A stretch of 64,000 nucleotides of DNA from Polytrichum commune (taxonomy: Eukaryota; Streptophyta; Polytrichopsida; Polytrichales; Polytrichaceae): positions 38,347,081-38,411,080 of the forward strand of contig OX485809.1 of NCBI GenBank assembly GCA_950295325.1. The letters run 5' to 3'. Below are positions 21,426 to 34,740 of the stretch, in pieces; position 1 is the first letter of the stretch, and every line of letters starts with the position of its first letter. The translations under genes were made by a program, and so were the position numbers. Below the pieces are notes generated by a model that was not told the DNA's origin, did not search any database, and worked only from the letters and a program-made list of their open reading frames with translations.

Positions 21426-24400
21426 AGTGAAGCGGGATTAGGAGTCAAGACTTAGAGGCGACATCTTGGGAGAAAGGGGGGAACGATTGGCTCATGGTAA
21501 GTGTCTTACTTAGAGTCTTTGATTTTTGTCATTGATTAAGTTTGGTTTTTTTTTTTATTTCCTTGGGATGAATTGCATACTTCCTTTATGCATTTTATTT
21601 TGAGGAGGGAGCGCGGCTAAGGTATGTCCTCAACCTTTTTGGGGATTTGCTAAAAACATAAAAAGAACCTTATGATCGTTAGTTCACTAAAATCTTAGAG
21701 GGATAATTAATCTTAGGAAGATTAGACTTCGACACTCACCTTGGGGTGAGTTTCCAAGTCTTGGAGATTTGACATTTGATGCTCTAGATTAGATTGTTAG
21801 ATTAAAAAATTTGTTGTTATTGTCACATTGAGTCACGGTCGAGAGGGGTGCTAACTTGCAGAGGAGGACGAATTGCTTAAGGTATGGCATTCTTCCAAGT
21901 AAAATTATTAAATTAATTAAAGAATGATTTTTGTAACTGTTATTGTCGTTATCCATTGGAGAGGGTAATTCCCTAGTTGTGTTATTATGCGACGATAAGA
22001 GGGTGATGCCTCGGTCCTCTGCATAATGCATGACGAAGGTCAGCCCCTTACAATTGGTATTGTGATAAGTGTCAGTTGGAGGAAAGGTTTTAGAGGTGAT
22101 GCTCTAGCCCAACCAAAAATTGACATGAACATGCATATTCCATGTTTGGGATTTTTCATTTAAATGGGCTTGCAGGTTCTCTTCTTTACCTCCTCAATTC
22201 TTAAGTCACACCAAGAGAAGTGATAACATTAAAGAGTGAAGGTAGTGAGGAGTATGTTTGGTCAAGTGAGGGTTGATCGATTCTTTGGGGAATGTAAGGT
22301 AAGATTCGATCCCAAAAACCAATCTTGACACTAGGATTAGACAAATCTACACGTAAGAGGAGATTATCTAGGATTAGTGAAGTTGTAGAAGAAGTTGATG
22401 CTAGATTAGAAAGTTGTTTGAATGTTGAGCCTAGTTTTAGTCCATTGCTAGAGACATTAGAAGTAGAGGCCCGACTTGAGAAAAGAGGCAACTCCCTCTA
22501 AGTTGAGTGGTGAGACATCATCGGAGACTTATACAATTAGAGAAGAAATTCCGATACACATTGATAGGGAAATAGAAGGGGACATACCAATCACCATGGA
22601 GCCGGACCATGGGGTGGATCCGCCATCCATACCTCCTATGTCATCCATTGATCCATTGGTTAGGTCGAGAGATCTACCAATTGTGGTTCCACAAAACTTA
22701 CAGGCGGTGGATATGCCATTCCACCTCCCTAAGTTTTATGAAACTAAGGATGAGGATCTTTCTAGGCACATGAAGAGGTACATCGAGAGGTTGGCTAGTT
22801 CTCTTGTGACCAACCCGGGATATTGGTTGGTGTGGTTTCCTACCACCCTAAAGGGTGAGGCTTATGAGTGGTATAGAGATCATGCCGAAGGACATTTTAG
22901 AGGATGGAAACAATTGCAAAGGGAGTTTTTGAATGAGTTCCAGCCGGAGGTTAGTCAAAGCACGGCGTTGAGGGAATTGACTTCATTGAAGCAAGGTAGG
23001 GAAGAGGAGATTTCGGCCTACATTAGGAGGTTTGATTTAGTGTGTACACGGTTTGTGGGCATCATGCTCAATGATGATACACTAAAACAATTCTTCATTT
23101 AAGGATTCTTTAAGTTGGGAACAATTAGAGGTGTTCTATAAAGGAGTCTTCAAACATTGGCGGATGCCAAGCGGGCGGCTAGAGAGATGGAGAGCTTGGA
23201 TAGAGATCATGAGAGATTGTGAAGAATGGAAGATTAATTGATACTACAATTCATTCCCATTCGACCTAGGTTGATGGCGGGAGAGCCGGCCAAGTATGAG
23301 AGTCAAGTCTCATATGCCATTGTTGACACGGGTCCACGTCCTTTGGCGGTTAGGGAACCGACACCATTTTTGGCATTACCGGCTCCTAAAAGGGATTCTC
23401 ACCTAGAGGAAGTGGAAAAGAGATTGGGAGCTAGTCAATTGGGGTTTCAAGAGGCCATGATTAAGCAAATACAAAGTCTTACGGATCAAATGTCTTTGAT
23501 GATCAAGAGCCAATAACCGGGTCTTCCTCCTCCGGTTGAGTCGGGTAGACATGCATCGGGATTATGGTGTGTTCAATGTGGCCAACCGGACCACACTCGT
23601 CAGTTTTGTAGAAGTGGACAAAACCGTGATCAAAGAGGAAATGGTGGTCCACCTTCACAAAACCAAAGAGGTCAAAGACAACCTCAATATGGACAAGGTA
23701 ACAATAGGGGACCTTCTCCTCGAGATCAAGGTGTTCAAAACATGGAGAAGAGGGAGTTCCATCCGTTTTGTGGAAGATGGCATGTACAAGGTCAATGTTG
23801 GTTTGAGGGACAAGGACATGGTTGTAGCATTTGTGGAGGAAACCATCCTTCAGACGAATGTCGTCAACCGGATAAGATCATTAGTGCAACTTACCCAGTT
23901 GCCAATCCACAAGAACAAGCCAGAGACAACATGAGGGGAGCTAGACCTCAAGGTGGACCACCGAATAAGCCAAGGCCACCTCATTTGTATTACGACCATG
24001 GTAATGCGAGACAAACCTTTCATCCACTAGCGGGATTACAAACGGTGAATGATTACATTCCGATTCAAGGTAAGCAAGGGGGTCCACAAAACTTCGACAA
24101 TAGGTGGCAAACTCCTCCTACGGATCCGGGTCCATCTAATTCTCAGGATGTCAGGTTTATGAATGGTGTAGTGGAGTCACATCATGATGACGCTCTTCCT
24201 CTCCAAATGGAGATTGGAGAGGAACAAGGTCAATGGCCTCCACACACCAATGTCATCACCTATGAGTTGAAAAGTCTAAGAGATGAGGTTACTCATGAGG
24301 CACCGGCATTAGCGGTTACCACTAGAGTTAGAAGAGGGAAGACCCCATTAGAAGTAGGAGTAGAGGGTCAAGAGGAGTATTCTTCGGATGAGGCTCCTAA

Positions 24401-24647
24401 CCTTTCCGAATTGGATAGGGTAGCTAGAGTAGCTAGGAGGGCCACTAGGGAGTTAGAAAAGGAGAATGTGATTCCTCATGATAGAGAGAGGCCTAATGTC
24501 ATTCATGATTTGGAGGGTAGTGAGATGGGAGAATGGGAAGGACCGGGGATTCCCTTGGATGAGTTCGATGGTGTTGGAAATACCAAGGTGGAGAAATCGA
24601 GTGGCTACGATTTATGGGCCGATCTTAGCTCATTTAAGGCCGATATT

Positions 24648-26801
24648 TGTTAAGCATAACATTATGAATCACAAGAGACTGCAAATGGAACTGAGAACAT
24701 ATTGCAAATCGAAGACAGACCCTAACCCATCACCGAAATGGAGAGAAGCTAACACCGAACAGAAGCTCGAAAGCTTGGAAGCTCTCGGCCTCGGGCTATG
24801 GAGCTCGGCCACGGGAATAGGCCCCCTTTTCCACGGCATTACACACCCGACGCGCGGTAATAGGCCCTAGTACCCACGGCAATGGGTACCCAGCGGGTTA
24901 TAAAGGGAATTTAGGACTTAGAGATCTAAGGGCATTAAGTAAGCATGCAAGGACTTATAGGGTAATATATAGGGGTATATAGGGGACTATTAGATAGTAA
25001 ATTGGAACTTATAGGAAGACTATGTGAGAAGACATTTAGGAATATAAAGATTTTGAGGATTGATGACTATGTTAAAAAGACATTATGGAAGTAAGATTTT
25101 AGAATCAATGCCTATGAAGAGGGGCATAATGACGGAGTATATAGGAATGCAACATTTTGATGAGCATAATTATGGAACATGTGAGAATATTAAGATAAGA
25201 ACTAATTGACGATGCATTATGAAGATATAGGACAAAGGAAGATTCTACTAGTATCTTCCATTAGAATCAATCAAATGGAAGATTGATTAATCCTCAAAAA
25301 GGAATAGTGATGTAACCACAATGAGGATGTAATAGAATCTTGGAAATATAAACATTAGGAAGGAAGAACGGTTATAACCGTTTAGGATAGGAATCATCTA
25401 CATATGTCATAGATAGATGATGATCTAGGAAAGTGGAAGTTAACAACCACTCTTAGTATAGATTTTGGATAGGAAGAAAAGACTATATAAGGGAAGCATT
25501 TTAGGAGACCTATACCTCATTTTATACACAACGAAGTTATCTTAAATTTGAGTGTCAAGAATCACTTGAAGCTTTTGTAACTCTCCTCTCGAGGAACTTT
25601 TGCAATACACTTATCTTTTCTACAAATGCGTGTGATCTTTCTACCTCTCTCAATTTGAACTACGAGTCGTCAATGGTACTTTGTAGCTTAAGTGATTGAG
25701 CAACCGAGAGTAGAGTAGATTGAGTAGACTCTTTTGAGAAAGAACTCAAAAGATAGTGTGAGGGTGAGAACAAAGCGCTCAAGACAAATTGGAGAATCAA
25801 TGGAACTTTGAGAGAGATTGAATTGAGAAAGCGATTGTCAACTTGAGTGAAGGAAACAAGATTATCTCTCAAAGCAGAACTTATCATTGATTTCCTCAAA
25901 AGGGAATTATAAATATACATGTGATTGAATGATTGAAGAATTATATGCATGTTATGATTTAAGCAAAACAACTTAACGATTGCAACTCCTTCAAAAGAGG
26001 AGGAGCTTATTATTAAAAACTACATAATTGACTTATAAGTATTATACATATTATACTACATGTTGATTGTTGAACTTATGATTAACAAGAATAATGAAGA
26101 CATTAATTCATATCAAAGTTTGAATACATATGAATGAAGTAATATTGATATAAGATAATCTATTTACTACAATTGTTATTAAACCTCTTTCTTTCACAAT
26201 ACTTTGTGAGTTGTTGGATGTCATTAACAATCGAAGAAGAGTTCTTCTCTCTTGAGTAAAACTCAAGAGAGTATAATTATTCTTGTTATTAAAACACTTT
26301 AAAGTTCAACGTGACATTGCAAAATAATTAATGAAGTGTTCATGAACTTATAACTAATATAAGCATAATTGTCAAGTTACAATATTATAAGTAGTAACAC
26401 TTGAGCTTAAAAAGGAAGTCTCGAGAATATTATATCTTCTTCATCATTATAAGATACTATCATTTATGTGATTGATGCTTATGAATTACGAGTCTTAGAG
26501 ACTTATATGATTATTGAAAACTATATTGTTATCAAGTATATTGTATACCTCTTGAAACCTTTTCTAATCTAATGATTCTTATTACCGATGATGCCTTACT
26601 TTGATAGTGAGAATTAAGATAATGAAATTGTGTTCACTCCAATAATATATTCATATCATAAGGAGAAGAGAGGGATTATTAATTCGAGACCGAACATATT
26701 AATGAGGCACGGTAGTTCTCAAGCGAATATAAATTTACGTGATATTTCACCGTGAGTCTTCTTGAGCTAAATTGCAAGGGAACGACCCACGGGGTGCATC
26801 A
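24648..26801 (+). mobile_element. 2154-bp solo LTR of a second family, inserted between gag and pol
   Basis: Begins TGTTAAGCATAAC at 24648 and ends GTGCATCA at 26801, flanked by a 5-bp direct repeat ATATT (24643-24647 and 26802-26806). Removing it rejoins the gag frame (ending at residues KADI) with the protease-side frame in phase, which independently confirms the boundaries. It has a clear promoter near 25486 (CTATATAAGG). It has no internal coding region, so it is a solo LTR left by LTR-LTR recombination. The 65% or higher AT content contrasts with the gypsy coding sequence on both sides. Confidence 0.85.
25483..25494 (+). promoter_or_regulatory. TATA box of the inserted LTR
   Basis: GACTATATAAGG lies in the solo LTR about 840 bp from its start, followed about 30-45 bp downstream by 'cctatacctcattttatacac', a reasonable start region. 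Plant LTR promoters have this layout (U3-TATA-R). Activity is untested. Confidence 0.55.
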
Positions 26802-29800
26802 ATATTATCTTTAGATAATTATTGGAGATTTCACCCGTGGCTAGGAAGACACTCAAGGAAGGAATGCCAGTTACTAGGAGGACTAGGAAGGATAAGGTGG
26901 CGGCTAGAGTTCAAATGTAAAGAGGAAGACGGGATGTCAAACCAATTGAGATTGAGGTTATGGTGGTGGACAAGGTGGTTTCTAATGTGTTAGTGGATGG
27001 AGGTAGCGGACTAAACATCTTACCGAAGCGTACCATGAAGAGGTTAGGTCTTAGTCTTACGGGTCCGTCACCTTTCATCATCAATATGGCGAATCAAAGT
27101 CCGACCGTGCCTTTGGGAATGATTAAGGATTGTAGGATTAACACTGGAGGGGAAGAGTATGTGGTCATCTTTCACGTCATCAAAATGCATTCTAACAAAA
27201 ATACATTTCCCATTTTGTTAGGTAGACATTGGTTAAGAATGTCGAATGCCATAGTGGATTGGGGAGGAGTCAAACCATCTATTACGTATGGTCCCGAGGA
27301 CAATCGGGTCAAAGTTCCCATAGGATCGTTAGGTGCTTGGATTAGACAAGAGATTGCTTCATCTTTGGAAGATGAAGATGATGCCAAGGAGGATGGCAAG
27401 AATGATGATGCATTGGTAAGAGTAGTTCATTCGGGTGGTCATGGAAGGATCATAGACACAGGATCGGGTGGTCTAGGTCCTAGTTTCTATAATTATGGGG
27501 ATGATGGGGAGTATGCCCAATGGTTGAGGGATTATCCGGAGTTGGAATTCGATGTCATGATGACGTCCCATCATGCATGTTTGAGATATGACATTCTTAG
27601 TTCAATGAGCAAAGAATATTCCTTGTTAGAACCATGTGAGGTGCTCACCGAGGAAGAGTGGATTTTAAGGGGATTAACACCTTGGGTAGATAGTATGGAA
27701 GAGAGTGACGTTAGTCTAGTACATGTAGACGGGACTCAAGATGAGGAGGCTATTATGGAAGCGGAAAAGTTGGAGGAGCCTTTGCACTTCAAGACTACGT
27801 CAACGAGAATTGTGGTTGGACAAGATGTCAAGGATTATCCTAAGGTACCGGCGGATTGGTATAGAAACAAGGATGAGCAAGTCCATGTGACGGAGGCGGA
27901 TTGGAAGTATGTGGAGGTAACAACAAAGAATAGCAAGGTGAGACAAATGAAGATGGGGTCTCAATTGGGGGAGAAAGAGATAAAGGAATATAGCGATTTG
28001 GTGGATGAGTTTAGTAACACTTTTGCGTGGTCATACGATGAGCTTAAGGGGATCCCTAGAGAGATGGTGGAGCATCGCATTCCTTTGATTCCGGGTGCTA
28101 GGCCAATTAGGCAAAAGGAGAAAAGGATGAACCCACGATTACAATTATTGGTTAAAGCGGAGTTAGAGAGATTGTTGAATGCCGGGTTTATTAAGCCGGT
28201 CGAGATTATGGATTAGGTCTCCCCGATGGTATTGGTGAAGAAAAAGAATGGGAAGTTAAGGGTGTGTATGAATTATAGAAAACTAAATGTTTGCACACAA
28301 AAATATCATTTTCCGTTACCATTCATCACTCTCCTTCAAGAAGAGGTAGGAGGGCATGTTCGCTACACGTTCATGAATGGTTATGTGGGCTATAACCAAA
28401 TCGCCATAGCATTACAAGATATTCATAAGACGGCTTTTACTACTCCATGGGGCACGTTTGTGTGGGTGGTCATGCCATTTGGTTTGTGTAACACTCCGGT
28501 TATGTTTCAGAGGCTCGTCATGTACATCTTCACCGACTTGTTATACAAATCCATGACAGTCTTCATCGACAACTTTAGCACTCAATCAAATGCTAGTCAA
28601 CATATAGGGTGTGTGCGAGAGGCTTTGATTAGATGTAGGAAGATGCAATTGGCTTTGAACCCGGATAAAACATTCTTCGGTGTTCACAAGGGAGTTCTTT
28701 TGGGTTATGTGATAAGCGAGAAGGAAAGAGAACCGGATCCCGACAAGATCATGGTTATTAACGAGTTGCCCACTCTCACCAATGCCAAGGGTATAGCCAA
28801 GTTGTTAGGACATGTGGGGTGGTATAGGGAGTTGATTCCTAATTTCTCTAAGATAGCGGTTCCTATTACCCACTTGCTCAAGAAGGAGGTTAAATTTGAG
28901 TGGACCGACGCTTGCCAAAAGACGTTTGAGGAGTTGAGGGATAAATTGAGCACTTATCCGGTGTTGAGGCCATCCGATTGGGATAAGCCTTTTCATATGT
29001 ATTGTGATGCTAGCAATGTAGCGGTTGGTAGTATTTTGTGTCAATCACGGGTGAGAAGGGTAAAGACCAACCCATTACCTATGCTAGCAAACAATTGACA
29101 CCGGCCGAGAAGAATTATTCTACTACGAAGAGGGAGTGTTTGGCTATGGTATTTTTGGTTAAGAAATTTCGTCATTACCTCGTATGTAATCCGGTTGTTT
29201 TCTTTGTGGATCACATGGCCATAAAATATTTGGTCAACAAGACGGAGCTAAGCGGGAGATTAGCTAGGTGGGTCTTATTATTGGAGGAGTTTGACTACAC
29301 GGTGGAATATAAGCCGGGCCGCATGCACTTGCAAGCCGACCATTTGTTTAGGTTGTCAGAAAGGATGGGAGAAAGTCCAATAGATGATAAGTTAGTGGAT
29401 GACAATCTTTTGTGGTTACGGCCAAACCAGAATGGTATGCGGATATCGTGGAATTCTTGACCACACAAAAGTTGCCCAAGGATTAGACCAAGGAGTAGAG
29501 AAGAAAAGTTAGGGTTAATAGTAGGCATTTTGCGGTGGTAAGACATAGATTGTTTAGGAGGGGAACCGATGGATTGCTTAGGAGGTGTGTGTCAGAGATA
29601 GAGATCCCTACCATTCTAGAGGCTTGTCATGATAGTACGTGTGGAGGACATTTTTCTGGCCAACTTACCGGTCAAAAGATTCTTAGAGCGGGATACTTTT
29701 GGCCTACCTTGTTCAAGGACTCACATGATTATGTGAAGCGTTGTGACGCTTGTCAAAGGTATGCTAGGAACGATTTACGAATGGAAATGCCACTCCACAT

Positions 29801-30736
29801 TTCATTACCTCTTGTGCCTTTCGAAAAGTGGGGAATCGACTATGTGGGCGAAGTCCATCCCCATTTCTTCTAAGGAATGGCTTACATTATAGTTGCCACC
29901 GAGTACCTCACCAAGTAGGCGGAGGCTAAGGCGGTCAAGACCGACACGGCGGCACATGCGGCGGCATTTATGTATGAAAACATCATCTCAAGGTTTGGAG
30001 TGTCGAAGATTTTGGTGAGCGATAGGGGGACTCACTTCCTAAATTCCTTAATTCAAGAAATGACGGACAAATTTTAAATTGACCATAGGAAGACTACACC
30101 TTACCACCCCCAAACAGATGGTCAAACGGAGAGGGTGAATGGCATTTTGGTAAGCATCCTACGCAAGACGGTGATGGGCTCTAAGAGGGATTGGGATACG
30201 AAGTTGACGGCGACATTGTGGGCTTATCGGACAACTTACAAAGTAACTACCCACGCCACTTCTTTCTCCTTGGTGTATGGTTTAGAGGCTACATTCCCGA
30301 TCGAGTACGAGGTAGAATCTCTCTGGGTTGCAATAGGCTCACGCCTTACCGAGAGTCAATTATTGAAAAATAGATTGACTGACTTGGAGGAGTTTGATGA
30401 AAGAAGAAGAATGGCGGCTCAACACATCGAGGCAATCCAAACGTCGAAGAAAGATCATCTTCGACAAAAGACACAAAAAGAGGGCACTACGACCGAGAAT
30501 GATGGTGATGATTCAAGATGCTAGGAAAGTTGGTTTCCCGGGTAAGTTTGATGCGGTTTGGATGGGCACTTATATTGTCCGCGAAGTATTTTCCAACAAT
30601 TCCATGCAATTGGAAACATTGAACGGGGAGAGCTTCCCAACCCGAACCGCGGGAAGTAGGTGCAAGGAGTATCGAGTTTGAAGACAACTTGCCTTCGAAG
30701 CAAGAAATTCGGGATCCATTCCCCCATGGTCGCCAA

Positions 30737-30775
30737 TTATATGAGCCCAAAATGGGGGCTCATATTTGTTTTATG
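30737..30775 (+). other. polypurine tract and start of a truncated 3' LTR
   Basis: TATATGAGCCCAAAATGGGGGCTCATA follows the end of the integrase frame. The family's LTR starts TGTGAGCCCAAAATGG when the solo LTR at 38741-40487 is read on the minus strand. This marks a first 3' LTR start, but only about 150 bp of LTR follow before the sequence switches back to internal pol sequence at about 30905. Confidence 0.55.
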
Positions 30776-30898
30776 CTTAGAATTCACTTGAAGTTGCATT
30801 TGACATCGTTATTTAAACAATAAAAATTATTAAAAAGAGTGAGGTTTGGTGTGGAATTATGTTTTAGGCTTTAGGCTTAGGTGGTGTGGTTGATTAAA

Positions 30899-31580
30899 TG
30901 ATTAGGGGCGTCAAGGATTATCCCGAGGTACCAGCGGATTGGTATAGAAACAAGGATAAACAAATTCATGTTACGGATGCGGATTGGAATTATGTGGATG
31001 TTGCCATTAGAGTTGGAAAGTGGGTGTTAGGGTGGTCATCTTGCGACCCACAACAATGTTGGGTTGAACTTTGGAAACTATGGGTGGAAGATGGAATTAG
31101 GCTTCAATTGGGATATCAACAGTGATACATCGAAATGTCTAATGATGCAGACAAAGACCAGTGTTTTTCTAGTTCTAGAAGGAGGTTGCCTAGACATCGA
31201 TATACCTTGCAGTGGACTTTCTCAAGGTTGTAATAGGCTCACGCCTTACCGAGAGTCAATCGTTAAGAAATAGGTTGACGGACTTGGAGGAGCTTGATGA
31301 AAGAAGAAGAATGGCGGCTCAACACATCGAGGCAATCCAACGCTGAAGGAAGATCACCTTCGACAAAAGACACAAAAAGAAGGCACTACAACCGGGAATG
31401 ATGGTGATGATTCAAGATGCTAGGAAACTTGACTTCCCGGGTAAGTTCGATGCGGTTTGGTTGGGCCCTTATCTTGTCCGCGAAGTATTTCCCAACAATT
31501 CCATGCAATTGGAAACATTGAACGGGAAGAGCTTCCCAACCCGAACCTCAGGAAGTAGGTGCAAGGAGTATCGAGTTTGA
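30899..31580 (+). pseudogene. second, internally deleted copy of gypsy pol 3' part
   Basis: 30905-31005 repeats pol sequence at 27828-27920 (protease-RT linker; residues DYPEVPADWYRNKDKQ against DYPKVPADWYRNKDEQ). 31228-31580 repeats the integrase C-terminal part at 30330-30681 (residues VREVFPNNSMQLETLNG). Everything between, including all of RT, RNase H and most of the integrase, is missing. It is followed by a second polypurine tract and LTR start at about 31640. This looks like a deletion derivative joined to the first 3' end by recombination or template switching. Confidence 0.8.
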
Positions 31581-31639
31581 ACGACAACTTGCCTTCGAAG
31601 TAAGATATTCGGGATCCATTTCCCGATGGTCGCCAATTA

Positions 31640-32539
31640 TATGAGCCCAAAATGGGGGCTCACATTTGTTTTATGCTTAGAATTTAGTTGAAGTTGTATT
31701 TAATGTCATTATTGAAGCATCAAAAAATATAAAAAAGAGTGAGGTTGGGTGTGGAATTATGTTTTAGGCCTTAGGCTTAGGCGGGATGGTTAATTAAAGG
31801 ATTAGTGGCATTAGGGGGTTGGTTGAATTTAGTTGAGAGTGTGTGTGTTAAATAAGGGGAAGGGTCTTGGGGTTTAATTATTTGAATTAAGGCCTTCCCG
31901 TGTTGGTTTAGAAGTTGAGGATTTAAGTGGATAGGCTTGAGTTATTTTTAGCTAGGAGGGGTTTAAGGGGTGTGTGGTTTGTTTTTGACCTCTCTCTCTC
32001 TCTCTCTCCCCCGGCGGCGAGGGGAAACCACCGCTACAGGTTTGAAGCTTCTGGTCTAGCTCGAAGGGATTCGGCAGCTGGGCAGTTTGCCTACAGGTTT
32101 GAAGCTTTTGGTCTAGCTCAAGGGATTCGGCAACTGGGAGTTTGAGACTAAAGTTGTATAATGGGGGGGGGCTAGCAGTACTTACACTCTATTATAGTAT
32201 AGTATAGTTTAGTTTATTAGTTTATTACGTAATATTAATTTAGCTAATTAGTTTATTATCAAGTGAAGGGACCACGAGGCATTAGATAGTGGGATTAGGG
32301 GGTGAACTTGATGTGAGTGGATTATAGGGTCGCAATAGGGTGTGTTAGGATTGTGATAATAGAGAAGAGCGTTTGTCGACGCTTGTACTCATGTCATGGA
32401 ATAAATCGGTGTGCAAAAGTTGATGGGAGATGTAATGGATTCTAACGACATGGGGAAGAGGGAGAATTGTGAACATGAATGTGATCCCCATGCCCTCACT
32501 CGGACTAGGACGCATAAGGGTGGGTGGTTTGGCCTCACA
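31640..32539 (+). mobile_element. 3' LTR of the gypsy element
   Basis: Starts at the TGAGCCCAAAATGGGGGCTCACA motif after the second polypurine tract and ends GGTTTGGCCTCACA at 32539. Its last 200 bp match the LTR end at 21405. Inside are a (CT)n run (31989-32010), a two-copy 58-bp tandem repeat ('acaggtttgaagctt...', 32037-32135) and a run of G (32163-32171). At about 0.9 kb it is shorter than the 1.75-kb solo LTR of the family, so it is internally different or deleted. The adjacent DNA on the right is the truncated Ulp1-type gene. Confidence 0.65.
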
Positions 32540-34740
32540 GTTGTTTGCAGTACAATTTTCACATTCCATTCCGTGGAGTGGTGCCGTCCATTCTCAATCA
32601 CATCGATCAAGGCATTCCTCACAACCTTCCTTGTATGCAATGCATCTGTCCTACTATAGTTCAACGCGAACACCTGCAACAACACAAACAACCTTAGAAC
32701 ATGTGTTGAAGAACATCAGTACATTCATTGTGGTAGTATTATACTTCAACTTTTCATGATCTTTTACTCATCTGCGTATTCTCTATGCATATTTAGGTGT
32801 TCCAAGAGGTCTAAGACTCAATTACCTCACACAATGTAAGGGGTCTATCTCTCACGCTCTTTGTGTACTCCATGATGTTTTTCAACATGTAGAACCCGCA
32901 AGCCCACTCTGAATTTTGTTGTGGCACAATTGCTTGTATCCACTGACAGGACGAGCTAAGAGCAATCCACATATCAACATCGGTATCATGGTCACTCCAC
33001 GCAACCCACAACTTTCCGAGTCTCGTTTCAATTCTGGTGTCGGAATGGAGACTTGACCCTACCAAGGAATCAAAATGGAAGAACCCGTGTTCCCCTACTA
33101 TGTAAACCGTCCAATGTTTTCCGCAGGTATAAGGAACTATTAGAGTTTTTATGTCTTGCGATGGAAGGGCTCCATACTTGTCATGTATGAAGGCTATATA
33201 TACCTCTAAGGTGTCTTTTCGTTGCTCCTCAACATGCGCTAGGAGCAGGTTTAGAAGGGTACGAGATACGAACCTTAATGGCGTGTTCTGCATCTCAGAA
33301 CTAAGTTGTGTTAGGGAAAGGTCCTGCATGCTGATGCGGTCGACGCCATCGAAATCCATGTGCATCAGTATTGAGTCCAAACTCTCCAAACTCATGGCCT
33401 CATGTACTTCACCCACGAACCCCAGTGTTGATCGAGATGATTTTTCCTTCGAACAACAATGCCCTCGTGCAATGTAGGTCAGGGGCAATGTCATCTGTTG
33501 TTTCCTCCACTCCCAGTCCACAATTGAACAACCGCAATTGTGTGGACCTTACATATTGCAAGCTCTGTACTATCTCCTTCACCCGCATCTGCACGCAGGG
33601 GCTCTTCTTGTGCAAGTCACCCAACGTCAATGTTCCTATGTCAACGTCCTCGCGGAAGATCATTGATGAACATAGAACATGCGCCACATATCCTTCACTT
33701 ACTTTGGCCATCGTATGTTGTTCTACCAGTACTGTTCTGAAGTTCATGTACGTACTGTTTTTTGCCCTATATATTACTATATTGTTTTACATTTAATATT
33801 CAAAATGTACTGTTATACATATCAATTCCAATTAACTCCCAATCGTCATAGTGAAAAACATGCTAAACACCGAGGGTGATTGTCCGATGAACAGGACTCA
33901 GGACATACCTCATTACACTTCGCTTGGCGTTGCTCTCCAACGTCGACACTGAACCACATGTCAACAAGCTCACTTTCACAGTGCATGCGGACCATGTCTG
34001 CGATGGCTCGTTGCGCGATCCTACCGATGAAGGACTCCATTTTCTTAACCACAGCCATTTGCCCCGATGGTTCGTGTCCAAACAGAGTTGCAACGTCTGT
34101 GAATAGGACATCAATGTGTTCTGCGGCACTCTCAATGCCGGGGAAAGTTCTCCAACCTGTTATAGGGATGTTCTGGGCAATTGTCGTCAAGGCGAATGAC
34201 TAGAGTGTGTTTCGAACAAGCTCCAATATGTATTCCTCGTGTAGACCTCTAGTTGGGTGTGAGAGTGGACGACTGAAGCCCGTATGAGTTCTGACCAAGT
34301 ACAAAAATGCCCTCAAAATATGCGGGCACTCACGCTCAAGTGACAGAGGCTCGGTCTTCGTGTTCTCCAGCAGAACAATTGACATCTCTAGCCACTCCTG
34401 TTCTGTGTGGTCCCATGGTCCATCCCTAAAATTTTTTAGAGGCCACTTTCTGAATAGCTGGTACAACGGTGACCATTTCCACTTGGACTCCTCCTCTTTC
34501 TCTTTCACGGCGCGGTCAAATTTTCATAACGCGTCTTCGATGTGATTTCTTCTAAAATTCTCAAAGTTGACCTTGGCGGCAACAACCTTCTCATCGTACT
34601 CCCTTTGTTCGATGCGATAATGAAGATAGTCTTTCAGGTTTTTGAGCTCTTCATACACGTTCACATCGGAATTGCTCTTAAAAAACCCTGACCTGCGCCT
34701 TTATTTTATCCAAAAATTCGCTATGTTCTCCAAGGTTCTT

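Larger units (their letters stand above)
22476..30681 (+). pseudogene. decayed Ty3/gypsy gag-pol (non-chromovirus type)
   Basis: A gag-pol reading frame runs from 22476, split by the solo LTR 24648-26801. Gag domain: 22476-23100. Zinc knuckles: CVQCGQPDHTRQFC near 23570 and CSICGGNHPSDEC near 23830. Protease: NVLVDGGSGLNILP near 26985. RT: 28226-29040 (MPFGL present, but the catalytic YxDD position reads FIDN). RNase H: about 29038-29400. Integrase: HHCC zinc finger at about 29600-29760, then core with WGIDYVG, SDRGTHF and HPQTDGQTERVNG. Damage seen: in-frame stops near 23100, 26820, 26910, 28214, 29872, 29916 and 30076, and frameshifts near 29040, 29460-29535 and 30480. Several stops look like TGG to TAG changes, as expected from decay of methylated DNA. 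No chromodomain follows the integrase. The element cannot make functional protein. Confidence 0.9.
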
